A stretch of DNA of 64,000 nt, taken from the NCBI RefSeq assembly GCF_029227915.1, contig NC_079875.1, positions 29,698,001 to 29,762,000 of the forward strand, written 5' to 3'. Source of the DNA: Hydractinia symbiolongicarpus (taxonomy: Eukaryota; Cnidaria; Hydrozoa; Anthoathecata; Hydractiniidae). The translations under genes were made by a program, and so were the position numbers. Numbering within the stretch: position 1 is the first letter of the stretch; each line of letters starts with the position of its first letter. Below are positions 11,065 to 22,957 of the stretch, in pieces. The notes under the pieces were generated by a model, which worked only from the letters and a program-made list of their open reading frames with translations, ran no database searches and had not been told where the DNA came from.

Positions 11065-14000
11065 ATCTTTATAAATTAGGATAGTAAGATGTGGTGGTTT
11101 ATATTTTTTTCTTGTTTTGCTTTGAGTGCTATTGGACGTTTTACAAATACCTTGCAATTTGTTCTTATGTTTGAGAAAGTACGCATCCTTACATAAAGTT
11201 TTATATTGTAGTACAAATGCTTTGCTTTGTTCAAGAGTTTGCAGTAAGAAATTCATGCACATCCGCTATGCAGGTTTATGCAAGCAGATGTCTAACATGT
11301 CTACTTTACGCAACACTGATTTGCTTATCACTTTAATCTTGCTGTTCTGTTAAAACCGACTGCTGACTTACCTATTTCCGTCAGAGCTTCATGACATGAA
11401 AAAGATCATGCATTGCATTTACAGTATATCTAATTACCGTTTATGACAGATGGTAACACACATACAGAGGAATGCTTTAAATATTGTTTTTGTTGTATTA
11501 ACATACTGAAGATTTTTTTGCTTACTTCTGATTACCAGCTAGAATCAGATGAGAATCATATTTTTATTGTGACAAATGATTTCAGTCAAAAAGTAATTAA
11601 TGTATTCTGTTCGAATCATGTTTAAATATTGTTTACTTGCCTTAGATGTTACTATTTCTAAGAAGGGAGAGAAGGTAAAGGGGAAGGGGACAATTTTTTC
11701 TCGTTCTATTATCTTCTGTTTTTGTTTTTTTAAAAAGTAATTCAATATTGGGCGATCCAACGCATGTGCTGAATTAATAATACTGATATTTTTAAGTATT
11801 TATAGAATCAGTAAATTTATTAACTAAAAATGGTGAAAATTTTCTGTTGAATACTATATATATGTTAATGTTCAATTTTTTAGGACGAGAAATCGGTCGA
11901 GAAAATGAGCTTTGATTCATTATCTTAAACAATAAATACGAAAGTAATCCGGGTTTTTTTTCCTTCTCAGTGCTTCTTTTCCGACTGGTACAGACGACGT
12001 TTATAAATTTACCAATAACGCAACGCATCATTTGCTTACTTCCTGCAATTCTAGACATAGTATTACAAAAGATCATTTATGTGCTACTTCTCAAAATTGT
12101 TAAACGTTTACTTACTTCGGATCGAGTAATCAACGTTAAAATGCGTCGCACTCTCTGCAAAGCCTGCAAGAAAGGCACAAAATATCTTAATTTTGGCACG
12201 GATATGCTACTGTTAAAAATTTTACGAAACTGGAGCTATCTGCGAAATTGCGTCATAAAAAGGACGCGTCAAAATTGATTACAAATAATTTTAAAAAAAG
12301 GAATGTAAAAAAAATCAAAAAAAAATATATGACTCAAGTCGGAGGTAGAAAAACATTTTTTAAGGGGGCTCGCCCTAACCTGCATATGGCCCAGTCTGTG
12401 TTTCGTAAGCTTATCGCATTTCTCGATATCTGGATTTCCCAATAAATTGGACGATAAAACGAAAAAAATTAAGTGGAAGAAAATTGAATTGATATAACTT
12501 GTTATTAAAAGTTTAACGAGCAGCAAGCACGATATAATGTCTGTATACTGGATTACTTAGAAATCTTTATTAATCAAATCAATGAAATATCGGATAAATC
12601 TTATATCGAGAATTAGCAAACATAAAATATCTTCCACAAAAGTATAAATGCGTGAATTGTTAAAAAATATGTAATATAAGCCTTAATGTTACAATAATTT
12701 GTAAATATACGTTGTTTTAAAAAAGCCGTCAACGGCCATATTTTCCACACAATTTTTCGACGCAGAATACAGCTATTTGACGTAACGATAAAATTTTTTG
12801 AACTAGTCCATTTCACTGTGTGTTATGTTTTGAAAAAGCTAAAAGATTGACAGATAATAATTACGAAAACATTTTAAATCTATAAAAAAAGTTTATTATA
12901 TTAAAATTGTCGATTGGCAAAAATATCAGGTAGTGTTATTCACATTCTTACCTATGAAAATGAAAAGTCCATTCACTAGTGAAAAAAAGACATTTACGTC
13001 AACTAATACCAAACCACATCTTTTTGCAGAAAACTTCAATTTATTTAAATGACCTTCCGAAAAAGCGTACAGGAACAGACGTTTTTACTGAAACCATTTT
13101 CTTTAACTTTAAATTTATTCTTAACCAAACTTTGCTGCAGTTGTTTTTATAACACCACGCGTGTCATAATTATAATTTTTGCACACCACCATAATTCGTT
13201 AAGAAACCCGCTTTTTAGTATTTAGAACAGGAAGAATTATTGGTAAACAGGTGATAATTGTTTTCAGCATTTGCACTTTAGTCAACGAGAGCAATAGCTT
13301 AATATGCGTATAAAAGACATGTTACAGGACACTGTACAGGAGTAAATGCAAGATTAATAAGTCAAAGCATTGTTGCACTAACTACACAGACGTGACATCT
13401 GTGTGCATCCACCTCTTTGGCGAGGTGTATCATTTTCTTGTTACATAACTTACTGGGCAAATCATCACATTTGTGTCTCAATACAAAATTCTATGCAGGG
13501 ATGCAATGCTTTTCTCCTGCATGAGAATAATAGCAATAGTAGGCAGCATGTTATGAAAGAAACGAAATACTTTGCTTATTTCAGCATTTTTTGTGACATC
13601 GCAAGATCGAAATTTGTTCAAAATACCTGCTTAAAATTCACTTACTTGAGTTGCAGAACGAATATGATTCTATTTATAGTTTCTGGAGTCTAAATAAAAG
13701 TTATTTAAGTGATCTTCCTATTTTTACATAACTCGTTTCCAACCAATAGTTTCCAGAATTATTTGAGGATAGTCCTATCGTAGTATTACATTGACTATGT
13801 ATGTTATTCATAATGTCAACCAATAAATTAATAATACCATGAGTCACAAATAGATATTGTGTTTACAGAAATCTTTATTTCATTTCAGAAACTGTTACAC
13901 TATGTAATTCCTGCAAAAAAATGTCGAACAGCCATAGTTTCATTTAACATATCGGGGTGTAGTGTTTGCTTGAAGTTGTTTTGAGCTCTATATTGGTCCA

Positions 14001-14206
14001 TAAAAATGTTATTTGTAACAAATGTCATATAGACGTAGAGCTAATTTGTGCATTGCTACTACAATAATTTCCTGGCAACGAGTGAGATTCAATTTGTAGT
14101 CCGCAGAACTGGCTATTTAAACGTAATCTTGTACAACCAGTAATCTATCTTACATCAGAAGTTAAGAGACATCTTTATAATTACTAAACCAGGGTTTTAT
14201 CACCAG
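11065..14206. other. AT-rich stretch, no supported gene
   Basis: Several frames of 60-100 residues on both strands, none with recognisable domains, good codon character or splice context. Poly-A and poly-T runs are frequent. Confidence 0.5.
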
Positions 14207-14587
14207 CTATAATGCAGTGGTGGATTTAGGAATAGCGAAATTACAGCAAGATACATATCTAGCTAATTGAATAATCACTCTCGACATCAACGTGACTAGC
14301 AAAATCAACATTACTTTCTCCAGTACTAAAGTTTTTCTATAAAATCCTGGATCCAACACTGCACTTTTCATCTTTCTCACAATCTTTTCTTTCGTGCCTG
14401 GACTGATCCAGTTGAAAGAAGCTATTAACTCCGCTAGAAGTTTCAAACGTTTCAGTGATCCTTTCAATGTGCATCCAGAAAATCTGGTAAGACATAAATA
14501 GCATTTTTTGTCTATAGGTTTAGGCAAACGATAATATTTATAAAAAGTGCTAGGAATCTTTGTTCCTTTAAACATGTTTTTAAGCAT
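14207..14587 (-). CDS. Unidentified 126-residue open frame
   Basis: A weak candidate only. The peptide has two Cys in a CYLC pair, a basic helical-looking segment (LKRLKLLAELIASF), and a hydrophobic stretch near residues 88-105. I recognise no family, and no splice sites or homologous copies in the window support it. It may be chance. Confidence 0.15.
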   Translation of the reverse strand: MLKNMFKGTKIPSTFYKYYRLPKPIDKKCYLCLTRFSGCTLKGSLKRLKLLAELIASFNWISPGTKEKIVRKMKSAVLDPGFYRKTLVLEKVMLILLVTLMSRVIIQLARYVSCCNFAIPKSTTAL

Positions 14588-17415
14588 ATAATTTTTTCTG
14601 AGTATGTTAAATAATCTGTTTTTTCATTTTAGTGAACCGGTGCGTGTTTTTGCTAGTCCTGGCTGTCAACATGGACTGCTGATGCTGCTGCTGGCTAGTA
14701 TGATTAAGAATACAGTTGCCGCTCGATATGTGGAACTCGTCATAACTGAAACCTTATATAAGTGGAACCATTTTCGCAAGTTCCTTGCTTTGGCCTTTTT
14801 CAAGCTTTTATAATTTCCTTAGATAAATGAAAACTAAATAAATAGAAATTTTGTTCAGTGGATTTGGTTCACGGATTTTTTAGAACTAACAGTTTTTTTC
14901 TTTGTTGACTTTTGTGATTTTTCTGTATGGAAGGTGATATAATGATGCCTGAATTATAATTAACCCGATATTTCTTTAATGGTAGTCCCCTTTTCAGAAC
15001 TTAATTGAGAGAAATGACCAAGCCTGCTAATTGTCACTTCTCTACTTCAATTGCTCTTTCATGGCCTAGAATATTTTTCAATGTGAGGTGTTATTTACGT
15101 TCACAGTTCAAAAATTCATAAACCAAAGATTCATTCTAACTGCTCATAAATTATAATATTATATATATATATATATCTATGAAATTTAAAAATAGTTTAA
15201 GAAAATAATAATTAAAAAAAAACGCAATTCTTACCACTACACTGCAGCGATATACTTCGGATGTCTGGCTTGTTAAGATTTCTTGGTTTGCTCAAATCCT
15301 AGGCGATTACTTTATACAGTTTATATAAATTATCTATAGGATATACACGTTGTTTTTATAAGACCAGTGTGTTTTAGTTTCAGCCTCGATGTTTTTAACT
15401 TTTTTGCCAAATACTATTCTAATTATTTTCAATATGTTTTTAGAATGACTATAGCTTGAAAATATATAATGCTTACAAAACATACTAAATTTGCCTATAT
15501 TACAGAAAGATGTAATATGCTACGCATTAAAATATTATTGGAAATAATATATTGGCTACTTTAAGATTTAACTTCGTCAAAACCATCAATGTTACCCGAT
15601 ATATTACATAACATTGTCTCTGCTATAACATGTAACTTTAACCAATTTATTGAATATTTAATGTATTAATGTATGTACTATTTAAAAATTATTACTATTA
15701 CTATTGTTTCGAATTTTCTTGACTTGCTAATTTTAGTTGTCTCGCATTGAATATCTGTAACTAAAAAGTGCAAAATTTGGTCATAATCACATAGTTACAA
15801 ATTTAAAGACTTTTTTCTCTATTTGTTCTTACAAGACAAGCTTAACTACTAACAAGCAGTAATTCACGGAATGCTTATGACAAACTTAATTTAAGCAACT
15901 TTTAAATTAGCTACACACGAAAACGTTAATGAATTGGTAGTAGTGTTGGCACTTTCAGCAACATGTTATTAATACTATTAATACTTTTAAGACCAAATTT
16001 GAAATCACATGTCTTCGTCCAAAACTCTTGACTATCATCCAACCTTAACAAAAAGATACAGCAAACGGGGGACAGCGAGGAAACGGTCTTAAGCAATTTC
16101 TGATCAACCATCACCCCGTTCCCATATTCCAAATCGTCCGTGCCTACTTATATTACAATTTTAATCTATACCCCAGTCTTTAACCTTTACGTCCATTTTA
16201 TCTGTAAACCCCGTTATCCTCGCTTATCATTCCATACTCCTACCCCATCCGACCTATAAACACCAACCCAGCCTATCAACACCAACACGTCTACCTACAG
16301 CACCACGCCCTTCCGTGTCAATCTTCGTCCTGCCCTTTATAGCCGTTCCATTGACATCCCTCCATAGCCAGCTCTTTGATTTTCTTATCTGTTTGATAAG
16401 AGAGTGGGTTGTAAGCTTTGGGGGGAAAAATACTATTTCACAATTACTAAAAACTTGGTAAGCTTTAGAGGGAAAAACAATTGCTAAGAACTAGTGGTTT
16501 ATACTTTGTTGCCTTCAACTTTATTTGTGAAAGGGAGAATACAGAGATTTATTTCTGAGAATGTTTTTGCTTTGACGGGTTTACTTTTCGGCAAAAAATT
16601 CAAAAAAAAATTATTTTTCAAAAAGATATTACACCCGAAACACTATTATGTGTCTGCTTTAGAACATACTGTACTATAGCGCTCCAGCAGAATTTCTAAT
16701 TATTATTTTGCGTCATATTTTAATCTTGACGTCAGCAATTTGTTATGTGACCAAAATTAATTTTTGTTTGCCATTTTAATTGTGCCAAATATTTTTTCAA
16801 AATGACATCTGTCCACCAAAGTAGATAGGTTACACCATCATAATGACCTAAAATCACAGGCTAGGAAAGACAGACTGGTGGCTTGAAATCCTACCATCAT
16901 GATATGGTGCTGCCTTATTCCAAACCGACTTTATTCTTTTCGGCAAAGTTGAGCTGTCAACTAACGACTCAGAATTAGAACTAAAACAAGACGTATGATA
17001 TACGCAAACAACCTCGCGAATAAAGTTTACAAAATGTTGTCTATCAAATTGGGATTTTTGTTACGAAGTTAGACACGACATATTTTCCTATTCAGATACG
17101 CAATAATATTTGTTACACACTACGCAGTTATTTTTTAAAATTGATTTGTGAGATCTTCCTGAAAGGAAAATTCCTCGAAATTTTAATTTTCGATGGGTCC
17201 GTCTTGGGTGAACCGACTGACAGGAAGAAGAAAGACCACAAACCCACAAACCCCAAAATTTGCGAAAGTCATTAATTCAGTTAATTCTGCCTACATTCAC
17301 TTTTAAAAAGTTTGGTGGAAACACCTTTATTTACTAGCTAGTTAAATAAGTGTTTTGAACACTTGTCTTATCTTTTTAAAAAAGAAAAAAGAAAAAAAAA
17401 GTAAAAATAGTTACC
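14588..17415. other. AT-rich stretch; (AT)n microsatellite at ~15160-15176
   Basis: No supported gene. A short pure AT run lies at about 15160-15176. A C-rich patch (about 16170-16350) has repeated CACCAAC/CTATAAACACC words. A small imperfect duplication around GTAAGCTTT...GGGAAAAA occurs at 16410-16480. Confidence 0.5.
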
Positions 17416-17485
17416 AAGATGAGATTCGAACACACGACGACTCCCGTGTCGGTGCTCAGAGAGGCAAAAATTTCCATTCTTGTAG
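17416..17485 (-). other. tRNA-like fragment (box B)
   Basis: On the minus strand there is a good RNA polymerase III box B (GTTCGAATC) downstream of a stem-like GACACGGGAGTCGTCGTGT. The plus-strand peptide (EIRTHDDSRVG) is the typical mistranslation of a tRNA. No clear box A or acceptor stem is visible, so this is a degraded tRNA pseudogene or tRNA-derived SINE head. Confidence 0.4.
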
Positions 17486-17774
17486 GCCACATTTGCGTTT
17501 TAATACAAGCTCACGAGCTTGTAATAATACTATAATGGCTAATGGTTTTCATTGCCCTTCCAATCTAAAACCATGTATAAGCATTAGTTTTCTCGAATTT
17601 ATAGTCGTCGTCATAGTCAACGGGGCTATTTTAAAAAAGTTACATAGAGGACATGGAGTTCGTCTCTTTGGTTACTTTTTCCAAATTATCATTGATCCCA
17701 ATAGTGTGCAGCGCAAAAATAGATGGTACAAGTCGGGTGATTTTGGACATTTAATCATCACGGGATTACTTGGC

Positions 17775-18185
17775 TGAAAATTTTTTCTAGCAAAACTGGA
17801 TGTCAAACATGCCTTCAAGTTGTGCCCAGTTCACCCAAATGACTGGCATCTATTTGGCTACAAACGGCATGGAAGATATTCCGACTTACTCGACTGGATT
17901 CTTTACCCACTAGCTGCCATTCGGCAGCTACTGCATTATCTAGATAACTGTATAAAAGGTAATTCCTCCAAAAGTCGCATGTTAGAATATCATTATTTTA
18001 ATTTAAAAGGTCTTTAAATGCTTAGAGTACCTTTAGACGCAGAAAACATAAACGGTCCATCCTGCACCCGGAATTATTTATGCATCGAAATTGATAGCAA
18101 TCAATTCACTATCCGTTTACCTAAGGAAAAATTTGATGCTGTTTTTCCCCAGTTGGGCGTGCACAAAAAAAGCTACTCTCACTGA
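17775..18185 (+). pseudogene. DIRS-like reverse transcriptase remnant
   Basis: Frame pieces contain FLAKLDVKHAFKLCPVHPND (the first catalytic Asp motif of RT), WHLFGYKRHGRY, then after an internal deletion LLHYLDN (YLDD catalytic box with the last Asp as Asn). After a stop at 18015-18017 the same frame goes on with NINGPSCTRNYLCIEIDS and IRLPKEKFDAV, the segment that follows the RT box in DIRS-type elements. Further eroded wording (SHAKSL) extends to about 18240. The deletion between HGRY and SDLLDW removes part of the palm. No tyrosine recombinase part was found, so assignment to DIRS rather than another RT group is by RT wording alone. Confidence 0.6.
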
Positions 18186-18299
18186 CAGCATTTTTGTCTT
18201 TCGCATGCAAAGTCGTTAAGGTCGCCTTTTTTGGTACATATGATACATAGGGCATTATTTATACAGGCAACAAGCCATCGCTAACTTAGAAACGAGGTG

Positions 18300-18763
18300 G
18301 TGTCGTCAATGTTTTTTCACCACGTGGGTAACTAGGGAGCACCTGGGACCAATTTGGGTATTTTCCAAACCTGGGTTCCAAAATCCGTTTGGGAATGGAC
18401 GGGTATATGACGTCATCAAAAAATCTTAAAATCCTAATATCTCTGCAACCGTTTGTCTAAAGTACATGATCCTATACATTTTCTTGATCATCGTTTTAAG
18501 ATCTATACGATGTAGGCAACAGGTACTCAAATTTATAAAAAAAGTTTTGACGGGCCATTGCAGCCGTCAGCAAGCATTTTATGATCATATACGCTTTCTT
18601 GATCAGCAGTTCAAGCTCTACACAATAGAGGCAACGTAAAAACCAATTTCCAAGAAAATTTTTTGTCTCTTGACAGATCATTGCTTACTTTAAAATTAAA
18701 AGAACGGTTCTTTTTTACTGTTATCATGTGTGAGTGGGTTTTTCCACGGGTATTATCGACTAT
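18300..18763 (+). mobile_element. Non-autonomous Helitron copy, plus strand
   Basis: The reverse-oriented, diverged relative of the 6971-7694 element: the same order of modules (GTAACTAGGGAGCACCTGGG, CCAATTTGGGTA, TGACGTCATCA, GTACATGATCCTATACATTT). It ends in the hairpin GTGGGTTTTTCCAC, spacer and CTAT, where intact copies have CTAG. The 5' end appears truncated at about 18300, next to the RT remnant. Confidence 0.75.
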
Positions 18764-19475
18764 TTTCTATATATTTCTGTTTTTTTTAATAAATTTAGAA
18801 AACGTTGAAGCAATTGAATTCACATTCATGGTCGAACACACGCTGTCACTTGCTACTTCACGATGAAAAAGTATATTCTTTTTCTGTATTAAGTATTATT
18901 ACATTATACGATAAATGACTGAAGTAAGAAAGATTCAAACAGAAACGATTGGTTGGAATTTCGTAGAAGGCAATTTTTCGTCAATCGCGTTTACTCACCT
19001 ACGATAAACCCTGTTCCCTTACAAACATGAACGCAAATTCGACAAATACGAACTTGTGTGAAAGCACAATCGGGGTGCCTCAAGCAGGCTAAGTGAAAAA
19101 AAATCATTTATTGTAAAATGCTGTAGTGAAATTGTTGATTATTCCGTTAATTTTGAACTCCTCCAATATCAGTATGATCGTTGGATGTAAAAAAACAGTT
19201 TCTGGCAAGTTTTAAGTACTTATTACATTGCCACAAGTAATATATATTTTCATATAAGAAATGCACCTTTCAATTTTTATATAAATGCTATTGAAAGTGG
19301 CAAAAAGTTTGGCTCTACTCCAGTGGCATCATTAGATCGCAAAATTTTTAGCAGTGGTTACTGGAAATGGTAATTTCACTTTAATTTTAAAAGTTGTTAC
19401 ACTTTAAAGTTACTATCTAAAAACATACTTTTAGCCAACGTGGTTAGAAGAAATAATACAGTTCACTCAACGTAC
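18764..19475. other. AT-rich stretch, nothing recognised
   Basis: No supported gene, repeat or RNA. A possible minus-strand splice acceptor (CTTAAAACTTGCCAG) near 19205 could belong to the gene of the exon at 19476-19709, but I cannot confirm it. Confidence 0.4.
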
Positions 19476-19709
19476 CCCAACAAAGTGTACATGTGTACTG
19501 TCTGTTTTAGTAAAATTAAACTGATCAAAAATTGATTCATTAGCACTCTCACTTATATGTGTATCTTCCAAGGTTAAAATAAAATCTTCATAACGGTGTT
19601 GACGCACAAATATTGATGCTGCAACTCGTAAGTCTTCATGGGTTCCAGCAATTTGGTTCAATTTTTTTATAAATTGTTTCCAAAACTGCATGCTAAAATC
19701 AGTTTCCAT
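19476..19709 (-). CDS. Putative exon, unknown protein
   Basis: A 78-codon minus-strand frame starting at an ATG with an A at -3 (GCTGGAGATGG) and ending at a good donor, GGG|GTACGT, at 19476/19475. The peptide is hydrophilic, with well-mixed residues and helices (FWKQFIKKLNQIAG, DLRVAASIFVRQHRYEDF), then an acidic segment (LEDTHISESANESIFD). It looks more like real protein than the AT-rich noise nearby. I recognise no family. Possible downstream exons lie to the left and were not resolved. Confidence 0.35.
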
Positions 19710-20550
19710 CTCCAGCAGTTATATATATAATAACTAAGGAAATGTCCTAATAAATCGATTTCAAAATTAGGGATAAGACCAGAAACCATATTAACCAGAA
19801 GTGAAGTTTATGAACACTACCTATACTACTCTCTGGTGCCTAATATACACTTCCCCAGACCCTGGACATATAGTATTCTAAGTTTCTACTTTTAATTATT
19901 TCACCGGCAGTAGTAGATTAGCTAGCTAGGTACATTAAAACCAAGACATGTGAAAATAAAAATTGAATCATCCAGACCTTCACAACTCACTCTTCTTCTG
20001 CTGCATGAAAAGGATAACACGTAAATATACCAATGTAAGCTGATAATTTAATATTTTAAAATCTTCTTATTAATGAAGCGATAAATACAACACGTTTTTG
20101 CGCGTTAAAAACGTTCAAATTAATAAAATGCACTTTCAAAGAAAAGGTACAAGCTTTCCAAAACTATAAAAAATGAAGAAAAATTTTTTACAATCATTTT
20201 GTATGCAAATACAATCCCACATAATGATACGAACATAAATACACAAAAACTAACCAAATATGTGTTTTTAATCACTTAAAATATGTATTTGTGTTAGGTC
20301 TGTAAAATACACGATAATTCAAATTAGCCGATAGCCGTTTTTTTCGTGAGAAAATATCAGTCAGATAATTCTCTTGGTATACCTCGCGTGTATCAAATGT
20401 GCTCCACAATTTCGCTTCGCAAAAATATTAATCGCATTAAAACTGGGCATTTACAGGAAGCCAACATTCGGCGCTGGTGAAATCTTAAGGCTTCGCTTTG
20501 GAGTCAAACAGTGGAAATTTTTTAACTATACTAATTTATTATTTTGTTAA
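19710..20550. other. AT-rich stretch, nothing recognised
   Basis: No supported gene or repeat. Confidence 0.4.
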
Positions 20551-20691
20551 GGTGCTATAGTCAGTGAGATGGTTGGAAAATGGTTCTCACCACAGTACTG
20601 GCGACATGCATTTCTTATTAATGTTGTCAATCAATTTGAGTATCCTGATATATTTATTACCATATTTCCATCGGAATGGTACTCTCCCTAG
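20551..20691 (+). pseudogene. Helitron-like Rep fragment
   Basis: A 46-codon piece beginning after an AG (TTAAG|GTGCTATAG) with KWFSPQYWRHAFLINVVNQF, then FEYPDIFITIFPSEW and a stop. It is the same exon as found in the two larger copies at 28.8 kb and 61.2 kb, and it keeps the SEW residues those copies have lost. The wording (FSPQYW...HAFLIDAV..FG.P..FITI.P.EW) matches the N-terminal Rep region of Helitron-like HUH transposons. Nothing else of the element is nearby, so this is an isolated relic. Confidence 0.65.
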
Positions 20692-22540
20692 GTAAATATG
20701 ATAAAGGTAAATACATGTCATACACAGTGTCATTTGCATACGTCATAGTGTACAAAAAATCCAAAGTTGACATAGAAAACAACACTGCGAACTGCTTTTG
20801 AAATGACATGTGAAATACCAACAAAACTACCTTGTCAAGAAATATTTTACTTTTGAGACGTATTAAAGCAAATTGTGCGTGGCTATTTATGTATAATAAT
20901 AATAGATGAAAGAAACACAAAACATATTTTTTCAGATTTGAGTTCAGTCTCCGAAAATGATATTCATTGTGCTTATTATGTATGTACTAACTCCTAATTT
21001 TAAGTTTGATGAAAATTAGGAATTAAATTTCTAACAGCACCAACACCTGATCTTTCATTCCAAAAGAAATAGTAACAGCATTGTTCGTAACTGGATATTC
21101 TTTTTACGGTTATGTTTTATAATGTCATAAAATTATTCACAACCGGGTAAAAAATGTTTACAGTTGTGTTATTTTAACATTAAAAAAACATTTACTATAA
21201 AGCAATGTCTGTTGAATACCACCCAGTTTTCGTTGTTAATTACAAATATGATTTGTCAAGTGCATTTTGTCTACAAAATAAAGGTGAAAATTGTCATCCA
21301 ATAGCAACCGTATGATTACGAAAAGTAACATAAACAACCAGAGTTGGAAATTGTTGCTCAGGATGCCATGGAAGAGGACGAAAGGAGACATTGGTGTAAT
21401 GAAAATAACGAAAACAGCGAAAGTTAGAAAAGGATGGTAATTCTAAATTATTCTTGTGCTTAATTAATTTCTTTAAGTAATTAAACAGAGAGTACAGAAA
21501 ATGGCACCCGGGACCATTCCTGTGTGGTGCCACAATGGTGGCAAGGATAGAGAGGATTTTAAGTGGATGAGGAAAAATAAAAGAAGACCATCTGAAATAA
21601 AGATTCTGCATCCTAAAGCTGTCCCATGATATATATTTCCAAAATGTACAAATGTGCAGTTTATCCAGCATGTAGAAAACTGGAATTTTAAAAATTAAAT
21701 ACAAAATCAATCATTTTTTCTTTTCTTGCTTTACGCATAAAAAAACGCATCTTGATACTTACCCCGCTCATGTGTCCAAAAGTGAATTAGCATGCTATAT
21801 ATTAACACAGTTCTGGTTTGTGTCGCGGTGCCAAGACAATACCACTTAGGTTAAAAAATTACTTTTCCACGGTCCATATTAACACAGCGGCAGTAAATGT
21901 TTACGGTCCCTGCCTTGGTGTCGGAAACTGGAGAAATGCGCTCTATAATAAGGGAGAGCGGGTTGATGTTTGTGGTATAAACTTTCTGCGTAGCGATTAG
22001 CGATTATGAGAATATCATTGATGTCTTACTAGCTGTCCAATCAAGCGCTGTCTGTGCTTTCACGGTTTCTCAACTGAAAAGGCTATATTAGGTAAAGCGA
22101 GAATAGAAGTAACTACATCGCAATGCAGATAAAGCAAGTGTTATAAGACGGAAAGTTATGTGACATTATTCACATAGCTGTCATGTTATGTACCTGCAAG
22201 GACAATAATGTTCTGTTTGGTGAAGTTTTGACCAGTTAGTCTTATGGTTAGACATTAACTTCGAATTGTAGAGAATATTAAAGTGTAAATCGATACCTTG
22301 GTGCACTATTCCACATGAAATTGACATTTATTAGGTTTTATTGTCAAGCTGTAGCTATGCTTTTATGTTTTGTAGCTTGCAGGACAGCATCAAAGTACTT
22401 GTAGTATCTATACTTATACCAGTATCCGTGGCAACTCAAGAGATCTTGACAAATTTTAAAATGTTTTAATACATAGATTACTTCATTTGTGCCTGTATAC
22501 TCCAAGGATAAACTTCTTGGGCAACATTTAATGGAGTGAT
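20692..22540. other. Gene-free stretch
   Basis: A 138-residue minus-strand frame at 21294-21710 has no family signature. A fragment resembling the Helitron hairpin (CTTTTCCACGGTCC) occurs near 21848. Nothing else was recognised. Confidence 0.4.
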
Positions 22541-22646
22541 AAATAAATGCTTTGCCCTAACAGACGAAACCGCAGGTACAATACAGGACAGCTAAATAAT
22601 TGCTTCGCCCTAACAGACGAAACCGCAGGTACAATACAGGACAGCT
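22541..22646. repeat. Two-copy 53-bp tandem duplication
   Basis: 22541-22593 and 22594-22646 are nearly identical; the shared core is GCCCTAACAGACGAAACCGC followed by AGGTACAATACAGGACAGCT. A few substitutions lie at the start of the unit. Confidence 0.9.
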
Positions 22647-22663
22647 ATGTTGCGTACGTCATT

Positions 22664-22957
22664 ATTGAAATTATTTACCCAGGTTAGCCTCTTCAGTTCC
22701 TATTGGTACTGCCATCAAACGAGGTTCCTGCGAAGGGGGTCTTAGCGCATTTAAAGTTCTCATTTGAGCTACAAAAGTCGTGCAAGCACAGCAATCGCTC
22801 AACTAGAGAACCGTCTATAATATCAATCCTATTCTCGTCCTGAACGCTAAGAAGAAAGGATAGATTCACACTTTCATAGTCTCTGGCATGACTCGGCCAG
22901 GGTTTGAACCCAAAACCTGCCGCTCTGGAAGCCAACGCTGTACCACAAGGCTATCAG
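22664..22957 (-). mobile_element. tRNA-derived SINE
   Basis: On the minus strand the head reads as a tRNA: box A-like GTGGTACAGCGTTGG, then GGCTTCCAGAGCGG, and box B GGGTTCAAACCC. A body of about 180 bp follows, and the tail ends ...GAAGAGGCTAACCTGGG then TAAATAAT. The 80-residue minus-strand frame across it is a shadow. SINEs are transcribed by RNA polymerase III and copied by a partner LINE, which cannot be named from the tail. Confidence 0.8.

Noticed and set aside
17355-17777. 140-codon plus-strand frame
   Set aside because: Its middle is a tRNA read backwards (EIRTHDDSRVG), and the rest only joins the RT remnant by chance.
21294-21710. 138-codon minus-strand frame
   Set aside because: No domain, no splice context, aromatic-rich composition typical of AT-rich noise.
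22693-22935. 80-codon minus-strand frame
   Set aside because: It is the tRNA-derived SINE read as protein.
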